DNA of 64,000 nucleotides, taken from Tepidimicrobium xylanilyticum (lineage in GTDB: Bacteria > Bacillota > Clostridia > Tissierellales > Tepidimicrobiaceae). Shown in pieces: positions 1-9,085 of this stretch. Under the pieces are notes generated by a model, which ran no database searches, was not told where the DNA came from, and was given only the letters and a program-made list of their open reading frames with translations. Location of the stretch: positions 310,001 through 374,000 of the forward strand of contig NZ_FNNG01000002.1 in NCBI RefSeq assembly GCF_900106765.1, given 5' to 3'. Both the position numbers and the translations under genes were made by a program. The first letter of the stretch is position 1, and the number at the start of each line of letters is the position of its first letter.

Positions 1-55
1 TATTTTAGAAATGGGTATAGAGACTTTAGGTTATTCTGTAAAGAATTTAGCTTGA
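1..55 (+). CDS. 3' end of an upstream gene (partial, unknown)
   Basis: The second forward frame is open from the window edge to a TGA at 53-55 and reads as a 17-residue tail ending in GYSVKNLA. It lies upstream of the ATP-grasp gene on the same strand, so it may be the last gene before it in one operon. The stretch is too short to assign a family. Frame 1 is also open in this short interval, so the call is tentative. Confidence 0.3.
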   Translation, partial: ILEMGIETLGYSVKNLA

Positions 56-136
56 CTACATTTGTTTTTGATGTATCCTCAATATGATCGTAATTAGCTT
101 ATTTGCTTATAAATAGGGATAAAGGGGGAATGTTTA

Positions 137-1156
137 TTGAAAATTGCAATTGTAACAGATAAATCCAGAATGGATTTTATACCATCGGAAGAAGGTTTTA
201 AGGAAGATGAACAGAAGAGAAAAACCTTAGAAGAACTAAGTTCAATCCTTTCTCGTAAATATGATTGCATCTCCTTAATTGCCGATGACAATATAATTAA
301 CCAGCTGAAAGCTGAGAATGTAGACCTAGTCTTTAATCTGTGTAATGGAATAAAAGGAGATAGTAAACTTGCCCAATTACCCGCTCTTCTAGAATATGCC
401 TGTATACCTTACACCGGTTCTTCTATACTAGGTCATACTCTTGCCATAAATAAAGTTTACTCATCAAAGATTTTCAAGGCAAATGATATACCTATACCCG
501 ACTTCGTTCCAATCTACAATATTGATCAACTTGAGAACTTAAGTATGAAGTTTCCAATTCTGATAAAGCCTAACGATGAAGGCTCCAGTAGGGGGATTCA
601 TCAAGATAGCTTGGTATTCGACATGGATAGCCTAATTAAAAAGGTTTCTGAAGAGTTGGAAATATATAACCCACCTATTATGTTGACTAAGTATATTGAA
701 GGAAGAGAATTTTCTGTAGGCATTATTGGGAATGGAGAAGATTTAATGGTATTGCCCATTCAAGAATTAGACCTTTCTAATCTTCCTGAGAATTTCAATA
801 AATTCTACAGTTTCGAAGTTAAGGCTTATTTAAAAGATAGGACTATATACCATATTCCAGCTAGACTAACCGATGAAGAAAAAAAACTTTTGGAAAACAC
901 CGCGATAAAAGCTTTTAAAGCTTTAGGCTTAAGAGATTATGCTAGAGTGGATATTATACTAAAGGATGGCATTCCTCATGTATTGGAAGTAAACTCACTT
1001 CCTGGACTTATGAAAGGCAAAAGCTCTTTATATAGGATGGCTGAAGCTACCGACTTGGGATATGAGGGTTTAGTATTAAAGATAGTAGAAACTGCCATTA
1101 AAAGATATCAGTTTGAAAACAACACCTTTGATGGCCCAAGGATAGTCAATATTTAA
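137..1156 (+). CDS. D-alanine--D-alanine ligase-like ATP-grasp protein
   Basis: This 339-residue protein has the layout of the D-Ala-D-Ala ligase family. A pre-ATP-grasp domain (about 1-100, with the VDLVFNLCNG and ALLEYACIPYTGSS segments) is followed by an ATP-grasp fold (about 105-320, with FPILIKPNDEGSSRG and the metal-binding stretch VLEVNSLPGLM). Such enzymes join two amino or hydroxy acids using ATP in the cytoplasm, usually for peptidoglycan precursors. The start is a TTG at 137, eight bases after AAAGGGGG; the nearby ATG at 130 is out of frame. The N-terminus departs from classical Ddl, which normally opens with a GGxSxE motif, so this could be a Ddl paralogue with another substrate. 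A VanW-type gene lies convergently downstream. Confidence 0.75.
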   Translation: MKIAIVTDKSRMDFIPSEEGFKEDEQKRKTLEELSSILSRKYDCISLIADDNIINQLKAENVDLVFNLCNGIKGDSKLAQLPALLEYACIPYTGSSILGHTLAINKVYSSKIFKANDIPIPDFVPIYNIDQLENLSMKFPILIKPNDEGSSRGIHQDSLVFDMDSLIKKVSEELEIYNPPIMLTKYIEGREFSVGIIGNGEDLMVLPIQELDLSNLPENFNKFYSFEVKAYLKDRTIYHIPARLTDEEKKLLENTAIKAFKALGLRDYARVDIILKDGIPHVLEVNSLPGLMKGKSSLYRMAEATDLGYEGLVLKIVETAIKRYQFENNTFDGPRIVNI

Positions 1157-1184
1157 TAAAGCTTAGAAGGACACTCCCTTATCC

Positions 1185-2108
1185 CTATCTATTAACTTCT
1201 ATTACATAGGGTAAAGGGAGGTACCTACTAATTCCCAGATTCTTAGTTACTGTAGTGCCATCTTCGTATTTTATGATTACCGTGGATTCTACAGTAGCTC
1301 CGTCTATTCCTTTAAGAATTACCTTTTCCTCTCCTTCTGACAAATACTTGTTGACTTCATAATGAACAGGAGCTTTAACCTTATCTATAATATTGTGATG
1401 CCATTCTACCTTAGGGGGCTTTTTCTGACCATAAAACCCGATATATAGTCTATGCCCTACTAGCTCAGACCATATTAATATAGGGAAATCCTTATTATTC
1501 TTAAATTTAAAATCCTTACTTCCATATGCTACCGTAGCATCCTGACCATAGGGGACATAATTAACAGGCATAGAATGATTATGTCTTTCAATGATTTCTA
1601 AATCGCTTAGTATTGCTACGTTATATAATGTGGATGCAATTTTACATACCCCTCCACCTTCCGACTGAACGATATTTGGTCCTGCAAAGGAGGCTCCCAT
1701 TTTATATCCTCTATCTTTGGTATAGGGTCCGATTTGTTCATTCTGAGAAAATATCTCTTGTGGAGGAATCACTATCCCCTTCACCGATTCTGATGCTAAT
1801 TTTACATTGTATTCTTCTCCAGGTAATGGATCTACTAAGACTGAACAGAAAGCTGCCATCAATACATTAGCATTGTTTTGTCTCTGAGCCTGTAAGAATT
1901 TTTCATCATTAATCCAAGGGAGGTTGTTAACCCTGCCAGATGTATTGGGCACATCTATCTGAATTTCTTCTGGTTTAGCTTCGTCGATTTTTATTTCGAT
2001 ACCCTCCTCTTTTATAGCTTCCACATCCGTTTTTTCAGGTGTATAGGATTCTAAGGCAAGTAGCATGGCTAAATTAGCTAGAAAGGTTGATATTTTATCC
2101 TTAGACAT
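1185..2108 (-). CDS. VanW family protein
   Basis: This 307-residue protein carries a VanW domain (about 95-225). Its typical segments are visible: LPGEEYNVKLAS, the IPPQEIFSQNEQIGPYT stretch, and GGGVCKIASTLYNVAI with its conserved glycine run and cysteine. About 80 C-terminal residues resemble the beta-rich tails of VanW/YoaR proteins. The start region contains one hydrophobic stretch but no convincing cleavable signal. VanW is an accessory gene in some vancomycin-resistance clusters, but most homologues are chromosomal and of unknown biochemical role, probably at the cell envelope. The gene starts at an ATG after a GGAGG and faces the ATP-grasp ligase gene convergently. Confidence 0.8.
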   Translation of the reverse strand: MSKDKISTFLANLAMLLALESYTPEKTDVEAIKEEGIEIKIDEAKPEEIQIDVPNTSGRVNNLPWINDEKFLQAQRQNNANVLMAAFCSVLVDPLPGEEYNVKLASESVKGIVIPPQEIFSQNEQIGPYTKDRGYKMGASFAGPNIVQSEGGGVCKIASTLYNVAILSDLEIIERHNHSMPVNYVPYGQDATVAYGSKDFKFKNNKDFPILIWSELVGHRLYIGFYGQKKPPKVEWHHNIIDKVKAPVHYEVNKYLSEGEEKVILKGIDGATVESTVIIKYEDGTTVTKNLGISRYLPLPYVIEVNR

Positions 2109-2257
2109 TTATTATCCTCCATTTCTTCTTGCTATATATAATAGTTTCTATTAGAAATTAGAAAATATGCATCTATATTTACCTAGCCAAATTAATATGA
2201 TAGAATATTTACAAAATAGTTTTGCTTTTTTTAATCTTCAAATACCGAGGTGGTTTT

Positions 2258-2821
2258 TTGAGAAATTTGTATGATCGAATAATGTCTAATCCAATTATAG
2301 CTGCAATAAAAGACTTAGACCAATTAGAAGACGTTCTAAACTCTCCTTGTGAATTAATATTTTTATTGACTGGGAATATTTTCAATTTAAAGGAGATAGC
2401 TAATAGAATAAAACAAAAAGGCAAAAGCCTTTATATTGCCATAGATTTAATAGACGGATTTTCCAAAGATACCTGGGGATTAGAATATATCATTAAAAAC
2501 ATACATCCAGATGGAATAATAACTGCAAAGGAGAATTTAGTGAAGCTTAGCAAAGATTTAGGCGCTTTTACCATCTTAAGATTATATATAACAGATTCTA
2601 AAACTTTAGAGTCTGGAATAATGTCTATTAAATCGACACGACCTCATGCAGTAGAAATTCTACCTGGAATTATGCCAAAAGTCATAGAAAGAGTATATAG
2701 AAGTACAAATATTCCTATTATTGCTAGTGGGCTCATTATGGATGAAGAAGATGTTGTTAATAGTCTAAATTCAGGAGCTATAGCCGTATCCAGTAGCAAT
2801 AAAGATATATGGTATATTTAA
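2258..2821 (+). CDS. glpP: GlpP family glycerol-3-phosphate-responsive antiterminator
   Basis: This protein of about 187 residues has the TIM-barrel-like GlpP fold. It opens with SNPIIAAIKDLDQLEDVL and continues with the ligand-pocket segments IAIDLIDGFSKD, IITAKENLV, VEILPGIMPKVI and IIASGLI. In Bacillus, GlpP binds the leader of glpD mRNA in the presence of glycerol-3-phosphate and prevents termination. The frame extends upstream to 2222, but the TTG at 2258 sits five to six bases after GAGGTGG and gives the usual N-terminus, so I chose it. No glycerol genes lie nearby, so it must act in trans. A bidirectional hairpin terminator follows at once. Confidence 0.85.
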   Translation: MRNLYDRIMSNPIIAAIKDLDQLEDVLNSPCELIFLLTGNIFNLKEIANRIKQKGKSLYIAIDLIDGFSKDTWGLEYIIKNIHPDGIITAKENLVKLSKDLGAFTILRLYITDSKTLESGIMSIKSTRPHAVEILPGIMPKVIERVYRSTNIPIIASGLIMDEEDVVNSLNSGAIAVSSSNKDIWYI

Positions 2822-2824
2822 AGT

Positions 2825-2856
2825 AAAAACTCCTACCTAAATAGGCGGGAGTTTTT
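2825..2856. terminator. Bidirectional intrinsic terminator between glpP and lytR
   Basis: Inverted arms AAAAACTCC and GGAGTTTTT enclose inner CC/GG pairs and a short A+T loop. Runs of A and T flank both sides, so the hairpin can end glpP on the plus strand and the LytR gene on the minus strand. Confidence 0.85.
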
Positions 2857-2864
2857 ATCATTTC

Positions 2865-3632
2865 TCAACTTATATTCATCAATTCCTTAAATTCCTTCGA
2901 TTGACTTCTGCTTACTGGTATTTTAACATTTGCACCCTTTAAGGTAACATTAAAAGTAGAATTAAACCAAGGCTCTATAACCTCTATCATGTTTAAATTT
3001 ATCAAAAAAGATTTATGAGACCTGAAAAAAGTATATTTGTCTAATTTATCGCTGAGTTGGCTTAATGTATAGTTTACTATGAATTTCCCCTTTGAACTAA
3101 CTATTACCGTATTTTTATCTTCTACCGTGGCATATATAATTTCTTTTGTATCTAATGGAATAAGCCTTCCTTTTTCATAAACACATATCCTAGTAAGGTT
3201 GTTTTCATCCTTATAGTTCATATTGTCGATTAAATTTCTCAATTTATAATAATACTCTTTTCTTTCATTGGCTAAATTCATCATAATCTTTCCCATCCCT
3301 TTTTCCATCCGTTCTTCAGAGACAGGCTTCAATATATAATCTACTGCATTAACTTCAAAAGCTTCTATAGCATATTGTTCGTAAGCTGTTACAAAGACTA
3401 TATAGGGTCTATGGAGACTATCCAATATTCTTCTAGCTACATCTATTCCATTAAGTTTTGGCATTTGAATGTCTAAGAAGAGTAAATCTGGTTTCAACTT
3501 TTCATTTAATTCTAAAGCCTGCTCTCCATGAAATGCCTCCGCTATTATTTCTATTCCTTGAAATTTACCTAAAATATATTTGAGTTCTTCCCGGGCAGGA
3601 GCTTCATCATCTACAATTAATGTTCGTATCAT
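2865..3632 (-). CDS. lytR: LytTR-family response regulator
   Basis: This 255-residue regulator has a receiver domain (1-120) with the acidic pocket DDE at 8-10, phospho-acceptor Asp54 in LFLDIQMP and the conserved Lys in DYILKPV. A LytTR DNA-binding domain (about 150-250) follows, with the signature YTFFRSHKSFLINLNMI. LytTR regulators bind direct repeats upstream of target promoters, commonly for envelope or pyruvate/carbon genes. The start overlaps the end of the sensor kinase gene by four bases, so the pair is translationally coupled. No lrgAB holin-like genes lie next to it, so the target is not evident from context. Confidence 0.9.
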   Translation of the reverse strand: MIRTLIVDDEAPAREELKYILGKFQGIEIIAEAFHGEQALELNEKLKPDLLFLDIQMPKLNGIDVARRILDSLHRPYIVFVTAYEQYAIEAFEVNAVDYILKPVSEERMEKGMGKIMMNLANERKEYYYKLRNLIDNMNYKDENNLTRICVYEKGRLIPLDTKEIIYATVEDKNTVIVSSKGKFIVNYTLSQLSDKLDKYTFFRSHKSFLINLNMIEVIEPWFNSTFNVTLKGANVKIPVSRSQSKEFKELMNIS

Positions 3633-5374
3633 ACTGCTAACCTCCTCTCCTTTTTAGGAATCCTCATCTTCACTCTTGTACCCTGACCTATCTTACTTTC
3701 TATTATTAATCCATACTCTTTGCCATACATGGCTTTTAATCTGTTGTTTACATTATTAAGTCCTATTCCAGTAGAAACTTGGTCATTGAGTAAAGAAGAC
3801 AATAGCTCCTCGCTCATTCCTATTCCGTCATCCTCCACTATCAACTCCGTTTCTCGACCATTATCTATAGCTTTGATCTGTACTGTTCCTCCGTCAACCT
3901 TTTCAAAAATACCATGCTTAACGGCATTTTCCACCAATGGCTGCAATAATAATGGAGGTAAGATGCAATCAATCTTATCTGGAATATCAAAGACTATGTT
4001 TAACTTATCCCCAAATCTAGCCTTTTCGATCTCTAAATATGATTTTATATTCTCCAATTCTTTATATAAATCTACTTCATTGTTGCTCTCTTGAAGATTG
4101 TTTCTAAAATAATTGCTTAAATGGATTAATAATCTCCTAGCATTATCAGGCTGAGTTCTTATTAGAGAGACTATTGTGTTAATAGCATTAAATAGAAAAT
4201 GGGGATTAATCTGGGCTTGTAAAGCTTTTAGTTCAGATTTTGCTAGCAATTCCGACTGATAATCAATTTTGCTAAGTTCTAATTGGGTAGAAAATAGCTG
4301 GCCTAACCCTAAAGCTAGTGCAGATTCCACTTGTGTAATAGAATTTTCTTGATCTTTATACATTTTCAAAGTACCTACTACTTTATCCCCTTCCATTAAA
4401 GGGATTATTATCGCAGATTTAAGCTCGCATTTTGAATTATCACAATCAATTTCCTCCTTGCTGTTGGCAATAATACAGCGACCATTTTGTATTACTTCTT
4501 TTGTCAAATTAGTCCTAATAGGGCTACCAGCTAGATGATGTTCTTCTCCTAAGCCAACATGGGCCAATATCTTTTCTTTATCTGTAATGGCAACGGCTTT
4601 TACCCCTGTCATATTCTTGATGATTTTGACTACTTCCAAGGCTGTCTTTTCGTTTAATCCCTTCCTAAAATACTTTAATGTCTTATTTGCTATTTTTAAT
4701 GCTAGTTGAGCTTGGGATGCTTCTGCTCTTTCCAAGTCTTTAATTACACTATGGATTATGGATATACAGACTGCTATTCCTAGTCCATTAGCAACAATCA
4801 TTGGCAAACCAATTATCTTCACAAGCTCTAATGCATCAGAGAAGGGTTTTGAGAATGTTATTATTATGAGCATCTGCCATACTTCAGCCACCATTCCCGT
4901 TACTAAGGCAAAGAGCATTTTATTATCCGTCTTGTCTATTCCCTTTTTCAAGAATCCAGCCATGATCCCTTCTGTAAAGGTGGAAAGTGAACAAGAAAAA
5001 GCGGTAAAACCACCAATATCTATTAAATATCTATGACCTCCTGCTATGAGCCCTGATAAGGTCCCAACTATAGGTCCTCCTAATAATCCACCTACAAAAA
5101 CTCCTATTACTCTCGCATTAGCAATAGCTCCTCTTATTGGTATTCCGGTATAGGTCCCGATAATTCCATAAAGGCCAAAAATGAAGGCTAAGAGCATTTT
5201 ATCCCTAAAATCTATATTCTGTTTAGCAACTAATCTTCTAAAAGGCTTCATTCGAGTCATTATGAAGGACAGTAACATAATTAGTCCTACCCGACTGAGT
5301 AGGTTTTGAAACATAATCATTAACAGAGGAAACACCCCCACATTAAGGTTCATATCAATTTTATTATAGTCCAC
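3629..5374 (-). CDS. lytS: LytS-type sensor histidine kinase (5TMR-GAF-His kinase)
   Basis: This 581-residue membrane kinase has five to six N-terminal transmembrane segments of the 5TMR-LYT type (about 15-210). They include the typical IPIRGAIANARVIGVFVGGLLGGP region. A GAF-like domain follows (about 235-365), then the His_kinase box QAQINPHFLFNAINT with phospho-acceptor His392, and an HATPase domain ending near 575 (VENAVKHGI, DDGIGM). It is the partner of the LytR gene, which overlaps its 3' end. Related 5TMR kinases such as BtsS of E. coli sense pyruvate; the ligand here is unknown. The longest frame begins at a GTG with no clear ribosome-binding site, and an ATG seven codons later is an alternative start. 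Confidence 0.9.
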   Translation of the reverse strand: MDYNKIDMNLNVGVFPLLMIMFQNLLSRVGLIMLLSFIMTRMKPFRRLVAKQNIDFRDKMLLAFIFGLYGIIGTYTGIPIRGAIANARVIGVFVGGLLGGPIVGTLSGLIAGGHRYLIDIGGFTAFSCSLSTFTEGIMAGFLKKGIDKTDNKMLFALVTGMVAEVWQMLIIITFSKPFSDALELVKIIGLPMIVANGLGIAVCISIIHSVIKDLERAEASQAQLALKIANKTLKYFRKGLNEKTALEVVKIIKNMTGVKAVAITDKEKILAHVGLGEEHHLAGSPIRTNLTKEVIQNGRCIIANSKEEIDCDNSKCELKSAIIIPLMEGDKVVGTLKMYKDQENSITQVESALALGLGQLFSTQLELSKIDYQSELLAKSELKALQAQINPHFLFNAINTIVSLIRTQPDNARRLLIHLSNYFRNNLQESNNEVDLYKELENIKSYLEIEKARFGDKLNIVFDIPDKIDCILPPLLLQPLVENAVKHGIFEKVDGGTVQIKAIDNGRETELIVEDDGIGMSEELLSSLLNDQVSTGIGLNNVNNRLKAMYGKEYGLIIESKIGQGTRVKMRIPKKERRLAV

Positions 5375-5412
5375 TATTTAATTATTTACAATATTCTATA
5401 TTATTGAAAAAA

Positions 5413-5440
5413 ATCAGCAACAAGTAAGTCAGTTGCTGAT
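5413..5440 (-). terminator. Intrinsic terminator of the two-component/lipoprotein operon
   Basis: Perfect arms ATCAGCAAC and GTTGCTGAT (9 bp) overlap the stop codon of the lipoprotein gene. On the minus strand they are followed by a run of seven T residues. Confidence 0.85.
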
Positions 5441-6922
5441 ATTCTTCAAAAATTCATCTTCCCATATTTTAGGATATCTTCCTACAGCCCACTCAGCCAT
5501 TATTACTTTCTCGGCTGGTTTTAATTTAATATTTTCCATTGGCTTTTCGCTAATATTGTCTCCCTCCAGAGTATATATGAAAATATCATTTTGAGTTAAT
5601 ACGATTAAAATATCTTCATTTGGAGAAGTAAATGCATCTAAGGCTTCTGGAATTTTTGCTTTTATCTTATTCCAAGGAATGGCTAATTCATCATAATAGA
5701 CTACCTCTTTTGGAGGTATGGCTTTAATATTGAAATTCTTATAGCTATAAATGCCATTTTCTATAAAATTAACCCTACCATTGAAAATCCAATGGCCATT
5801 CTTCCTGAATAAGCCAAAACTCTCTTCGTCTGGTTTAATATCTATAAGACTGTTTTTATATTCTTCCTTATCAGGCAACACTTCCCTATTAAATCCTTCC
5901 ATGAAAGCTTCTCTTCCCATTTCACCCATCACGTCTAGGATTTGAAGGGGTTTTGATTTTCCAATGCTGTCAACTGGATAAAACTCCAATAACCTCTCCC
6001 CTCTGCTTCTATAATGGATATTTTCAATGGAAATATAATCATTTCCCACATATAATATGTTCTTAATAGTACTATCCAACTTTGCTTCTATTATTAATTT
6101 ATCCTCCTCTTCCACTGCCATAGACTTATTTAGTGGATATACAATTATATTATCATTTATCTTTCCATCTACTACCTGCCTATCTACTTTAACCTTCCAA
6201 AATCCCGTTCTTCTAGGTAACAATATATTTTCCATTTCATATATGCTAACAATCTCCCTATTAACGCTTCTTATAAATAGGGTTCTGTAATTCCATTTTT
6301 CTGCACCTTTTTGGCTATTTTCCAAATCTAAAGATTTTAAACCTAGTAAAACTCCAGTCATTATACTTTCCTCGCTAGTTAATTCAGCAGTTTCAATTGA
6401 AACATTTCCCTCATGAGCTAGAGTATCCATCTGTATAAGCTCCACATCATCTGATGTTTTTTTCAATGTAAAAAATACTCCATTAATATTAACCAATATA
6501 GTATCATCGGAGACCTTTAAAAATTCGTAGAAAAACTGTTCTAATCCGCTAACGGATATTACTTCAATTTCACCTGATTCTAAATTTAATATCTCTGGAA
6601 CAATTTTATAATGATATTTTAAATACTCCTCTACATCTACCTTTTTCAACCTAAAAGATGGCTGGATGCAATTTTCATCGCCTATTGTCACGAATTCTTC
6701 GTGAAATATAGCCTCCAACCCAATATAAGACTGAGCTTTCTCCTCGTCCATATTACTTATGGCATTTAATTTATAGTCGGTAAATACCCATCTGCCACAA
6801 ATAGGTATATTGTTGTTCCTAGGCGATTCTATACTGTCATGTAGCTCAATACTTTTCATACTACATGAAGTCGTTAGAAGCATCATGATAAAAAAGAACA
6901 TTAATGTTAACTTCTTTCTCAT
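5429..6922 (-). CDS. Lipoprotein of unknown function cotranscribed with a sensor kinase
   Basis: This 497-residue protein begins with a lipoprotein signal (basic MRKKLT, hydrophobic stretch, lipobox TTSC with Cys20), so it should be anchored on the outer face of the membrane. The rest is hydrophilic and beta-rich, and I recognise no named domain. Its ATG overlaps the stop of the histidine kinase gene in a TAATGA arrangement, so the two are translationally coupled. That position suggests it may be an accessory that senses an envelope signal or modulates the kinase, which is inference. Repeated short beta-strand segments would fit a propeller or WD-like fold, but I cannot demonstrate repeats. 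Confidence 0.75.
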   Translation of the reverse strand: MRKKLTLMFFFIMMLLTTSCSMKSIELHDSIESPRNNNIPICGRWVFTDYKLNAISNMDEEKAQSYIGLEAIFHEEFVTIGDENCIQPSFRLKKVDVEEYLKYHYKIVPEILNLESGEIEVISVSGLEQFFYEFLKVSDDTILVNINGVFFTLKKTSDDVELIQMDTLAHEGNVSIETAELTSEESIMTGVLLGLKSLDLENSQKGAEKWNYRTLFIRSVNREIVSIYEMENILLPRRTGFWKVKVDRQVVDGKINDNIIVYPLNKSMAVEEEDKLIIEAKLDSTIKNILYVGNDYISIENIHYRSRGERLLEFYPVDSIGKSKPLQILDVMGEMGREAFMEGFNREVLPDKEEYKNSLIDIKPDEESFGLFRKNGHWIFNGRVNFIENGIYSYKNFNIKAIPPKEVVYYDELAIPWNKIKAKIPEALDAFTSPNEDILIVLTQNDIFIYTLEGDNISEKPMENIKLKPAEKVIMAEWAVGRYPKIWEDEFLKNISN

Positions 6923-8325
6923 TAGTTCTCCACTCCTTCTATGGGGATGGTTACCATCACTTTAGTGCCTTCATTTAATCTGCTCTCAATTTGCATGGTA
7001 CCATTATGCAATTTAATTATTTCATCACATATAGATAGACCTAAACCACTACTGGCTTTGCTACTTTTCCCTTTATAGAACTTCTCTTTTATATAAGGTA
7101 AGTCATCTTCACCTATACCACAGCCATTATCTATTACCTCTATTAATAGGTCCTGTCCATTATCTCTAGCATTTAATGTGACCTTTCCCCCTTCAGGAGT
7201 AAACTTAAAGGCATTATCCAATAAATTGATCAATACCTGTTTTATTCTATTCCCATCGGCATAAATAGGAGGTAATTTAAAATCACAATTGACATTGAAT
7301 TCAATGTCTTTGCTTTCCGCATTAAATTGAAATTGCTTGCCAACCTGCCTTATGGATTCTGCTATATTTATCTTTTTCTTCTCTAAAGTAATTCTACCGG
7401 ATACAAATCTAGAAAAATCAAGCAATTCCTCTACCATATTAGATAACCGGTCGCTTTCTTTTTCTATTATATCTAATCCATCCACTAGAAGCTCTTCATC
7501 CCTCGTGTTATCAGATTTTAAAGTTATAGCCCAGCCTTTGATGGAGGTTAAGGGAGTTCTCAATTCATGAGATATGGAAGATATGAAATCATTTTTAAGC
7601 TGTTCTTTTCTAATCAATTCTTCAGCCATATAATTTAAAGTATCAGATAGTTTACCTATCTCATCATCAGATCTTTTTTTGGTTCTAATCTTCAAATTAC
7701 CACCTGCCATTTTTTCAGCCACTTCAGTAACCTCTCTTAATGGATGAATTATGGTATTAGCAAGGAATATACTTATTACTCCAGATATTAAAACTGCTAT
7801 TAATCCTACTATTGTAAAAACTTTGGTAATATTTCCTATAATGATATTTATATTTCTAAGAGTTGAAATAAACCTTAAAACCCCTATTATTTCATCTTCG
7901 ACTATTATAGGATAGGCTACTGCCATTACTGGAGAATTGTCATATTCTACATTCCCAATCCAGGTTCCCTTATTGCCTTCTAAAGCTTTTGCTACATCTA
8001 AGGTGTTGATTGGATCAGAGAAATGTGACACACCAATGGAATCCATTAACACTTTCCCTTCACTGTCTAATATTTGAACTTGAGCTTTAGTCTGTCGCCA
8101 AAAAACATCTATATCATCCATAATAATCTCTTTCAATGAATTAGATGAAAAGTATCGAGAATAAAAATCTGCAGAAAGGGTTATTTGATTGGAGAGTATT
8201 TCCTCTAAACCTTTATAATAATATTGCTTTACTGCATTTGCTAGAAAAACCTCTAATATTAATACTGTCATAATTATTACCAACATAAAATTACCAACTA
8301 ACCTTTTTTTGATGCTAGTTCTCAT
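6922..8325 (-). CDS. HAMP-domain sensor histidine kinase
   Basis: This 467-residue membrane kinase has transmembrane helices at about 11-32 and 168-191 flanking an extracytoplasmic sensor domain of about 135 residues. A HAMP linker follows (190-245), then a HisKA domain with phospho-acceptor His253 in SSISHELRTPLTSI and an HATPase domain with the N, G1, F and G2 boxes (LLDNAFKFT, VIDNGCGIG, SSGLGLSI). It pairs with the OmpR-type regulator 16 bases upstream in the same transcript. The overall layout resembles WalK/PhoR/ResE sensors, but the WalK PAS domain is absent. The ATG follows GGAGGAAC. Confidence 0.92.
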   Translation of the reverse strand: MRTSIKKRLVGNFMLVIIMTVLILEVFLANAVKQYYYKGLEEILSNQITLSADFYSRYFSSNSLKEIIMDDIDVFWRQTKAQVQILDSEGKVLMDSIGVSHFSDPINTLDVAKALEGNKGTWIGNVEYDNSPVMAVAYPIIVEDEIIGVLRFISTLRNINIIIGNITKVFTIVGLIAVLISGVISIFLANTIIHPLREVTEVAEKMAGGNLKIRTKKRSDDEIGKLSDTLNYMAEELIRKEQLKNDFISSISHELRTPLTSIKGWAITLKSDNTRDEELLVDGLDIIEKESDRLSNMVEELLDFSRFVSGRITLEKKKINIAESIRQVGKQFQFNAESKDIEFNVNCDFKLPPIYADGNRIKQVLINLLDNAFKFTPEGGKVTLNARDNGQDLLIEVIDNGCGIGEDDLPYIKEKFYKGKSSKASSGLGLSICDEIIKLHNGTMQIESRLNEGTKVMVTIPIEGVEN

Positions 8326-8341
8326 TCTGTTCCTCCTAGGA

Positions 8342-9040
8342 TTACATTTTCTTTCTCCACCTATATCCTACGCCCCAAACGGTTTCTATATACTGAGGAT
8401 TGCTAGCATCCTCTTCAATCTTCGACCTTAATCTTCTCACGTTTACATCTACTATCTTAGAGTCGCCCATAAAATCGTATCCCCATACAATATTGAGTAT
8501 TTCATCTCTTGTAAAGGCTCTACCAGGATTCTCAATAAAGAGCTGTATTATAGAATATTCTGTTGGGGTTAATTCAATTTCCCTATCTCCCTTATAAAAC
8601 TTTCTGGAATACTTATCTATCCTAAAAGGACCTTCAACTATCGCATCCTGATTCTCATCCTTCTTATAATCCATTCGCCTTAAGAGGGACTTTACCCTTA
8701 GAACCAATTCGATGGGATTGAATGGTTTTACCATATAGTCATCTGAGCCATACTCTAATCCCATTATCTTATCTATGTCCTGGGATTTAGCAGTAAGCAT
8801 TATTATTCCAATAGCAGGATACTTTTCCCTAAGTATTTTACAGACCTGAAATCCATCTATTCCAGGTAGCATAATGTCCAACACTACAACATCTATATCT
8901 GTAGACCCAACTATATCCAAGCCTTCTTCCCCGGTGGTTGCTTCCTCTACAATGAATCCTTCCCTTTCTAAATTGATTCTTACGAATTTTCTAATATGCT
9001 CTTCATCTTCTACCACAAGAATTCTCTTATCAGTTATCAT
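8342..9040 (-). CDS. OmpR/PhoB-family response regulator
   Basis: The protein is 232 residues long from the chosen ATG. It has a receiver domain (1-120) with Asp55 in VVVLDIMLPG and the KPFNPIEL switch region, then a winged-helix domain (about 135-230) with ELTPTEYSIIQLF and the recognition segment VDVNVRRLRSKI. The frame is open 15 codons further upstream, but GGAGGT lies six bases before the internal ATG at 9040 and the protein then opens with the canonical KRILVVEDEE, so the shorter start is chosen. It lies between a polysaccharide deacetylase gene and its kinase, which suggests that the system controls cell-wall functions. Confidence 0.92.
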   Translation of the reverse strand: MITDKRILVVEDEEHIRKFVRINLEREGFIVEEATTGEEGLDIVGSTDIDVVVLDIMLPGIDGFQVCKILREKYPAIGIIMLTAKSQDIDKIMGLEYGSDDYMVKPFNPIELVLRVKSLLRRMDYKKDENQDAIVEGPFRIDKYSRKFYKGDREIELTPTEYSIIQLFIENPGRAFTRDEILNIVWGYDFMGDSKIVDVNVRRLRSKIEEDASNPQYIETVWGVGYRWRKKM

Positions 9041-9085
9041 TTTATTACCTCCAAATGAAAAATACAAAGTAATTGCATATAGCAA

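Noticed and set aside
1174-1220. Imperfect inverted repeat (CTCCCTT..CCCTAT with ATAGGG..AAGGGAG) at the ligase/VanW junction
   Set aside because: No T run follows on either strand and part of it codes for the VanW C-terminus, so a terminator cannot be supported.
2865-5374. An lrgAB/cidAB holin-like target next to LytS/LytR
   Set aside because: The neighbours are glpP and the lipoprotein operon, and no holin-like membrane protein genes are present.
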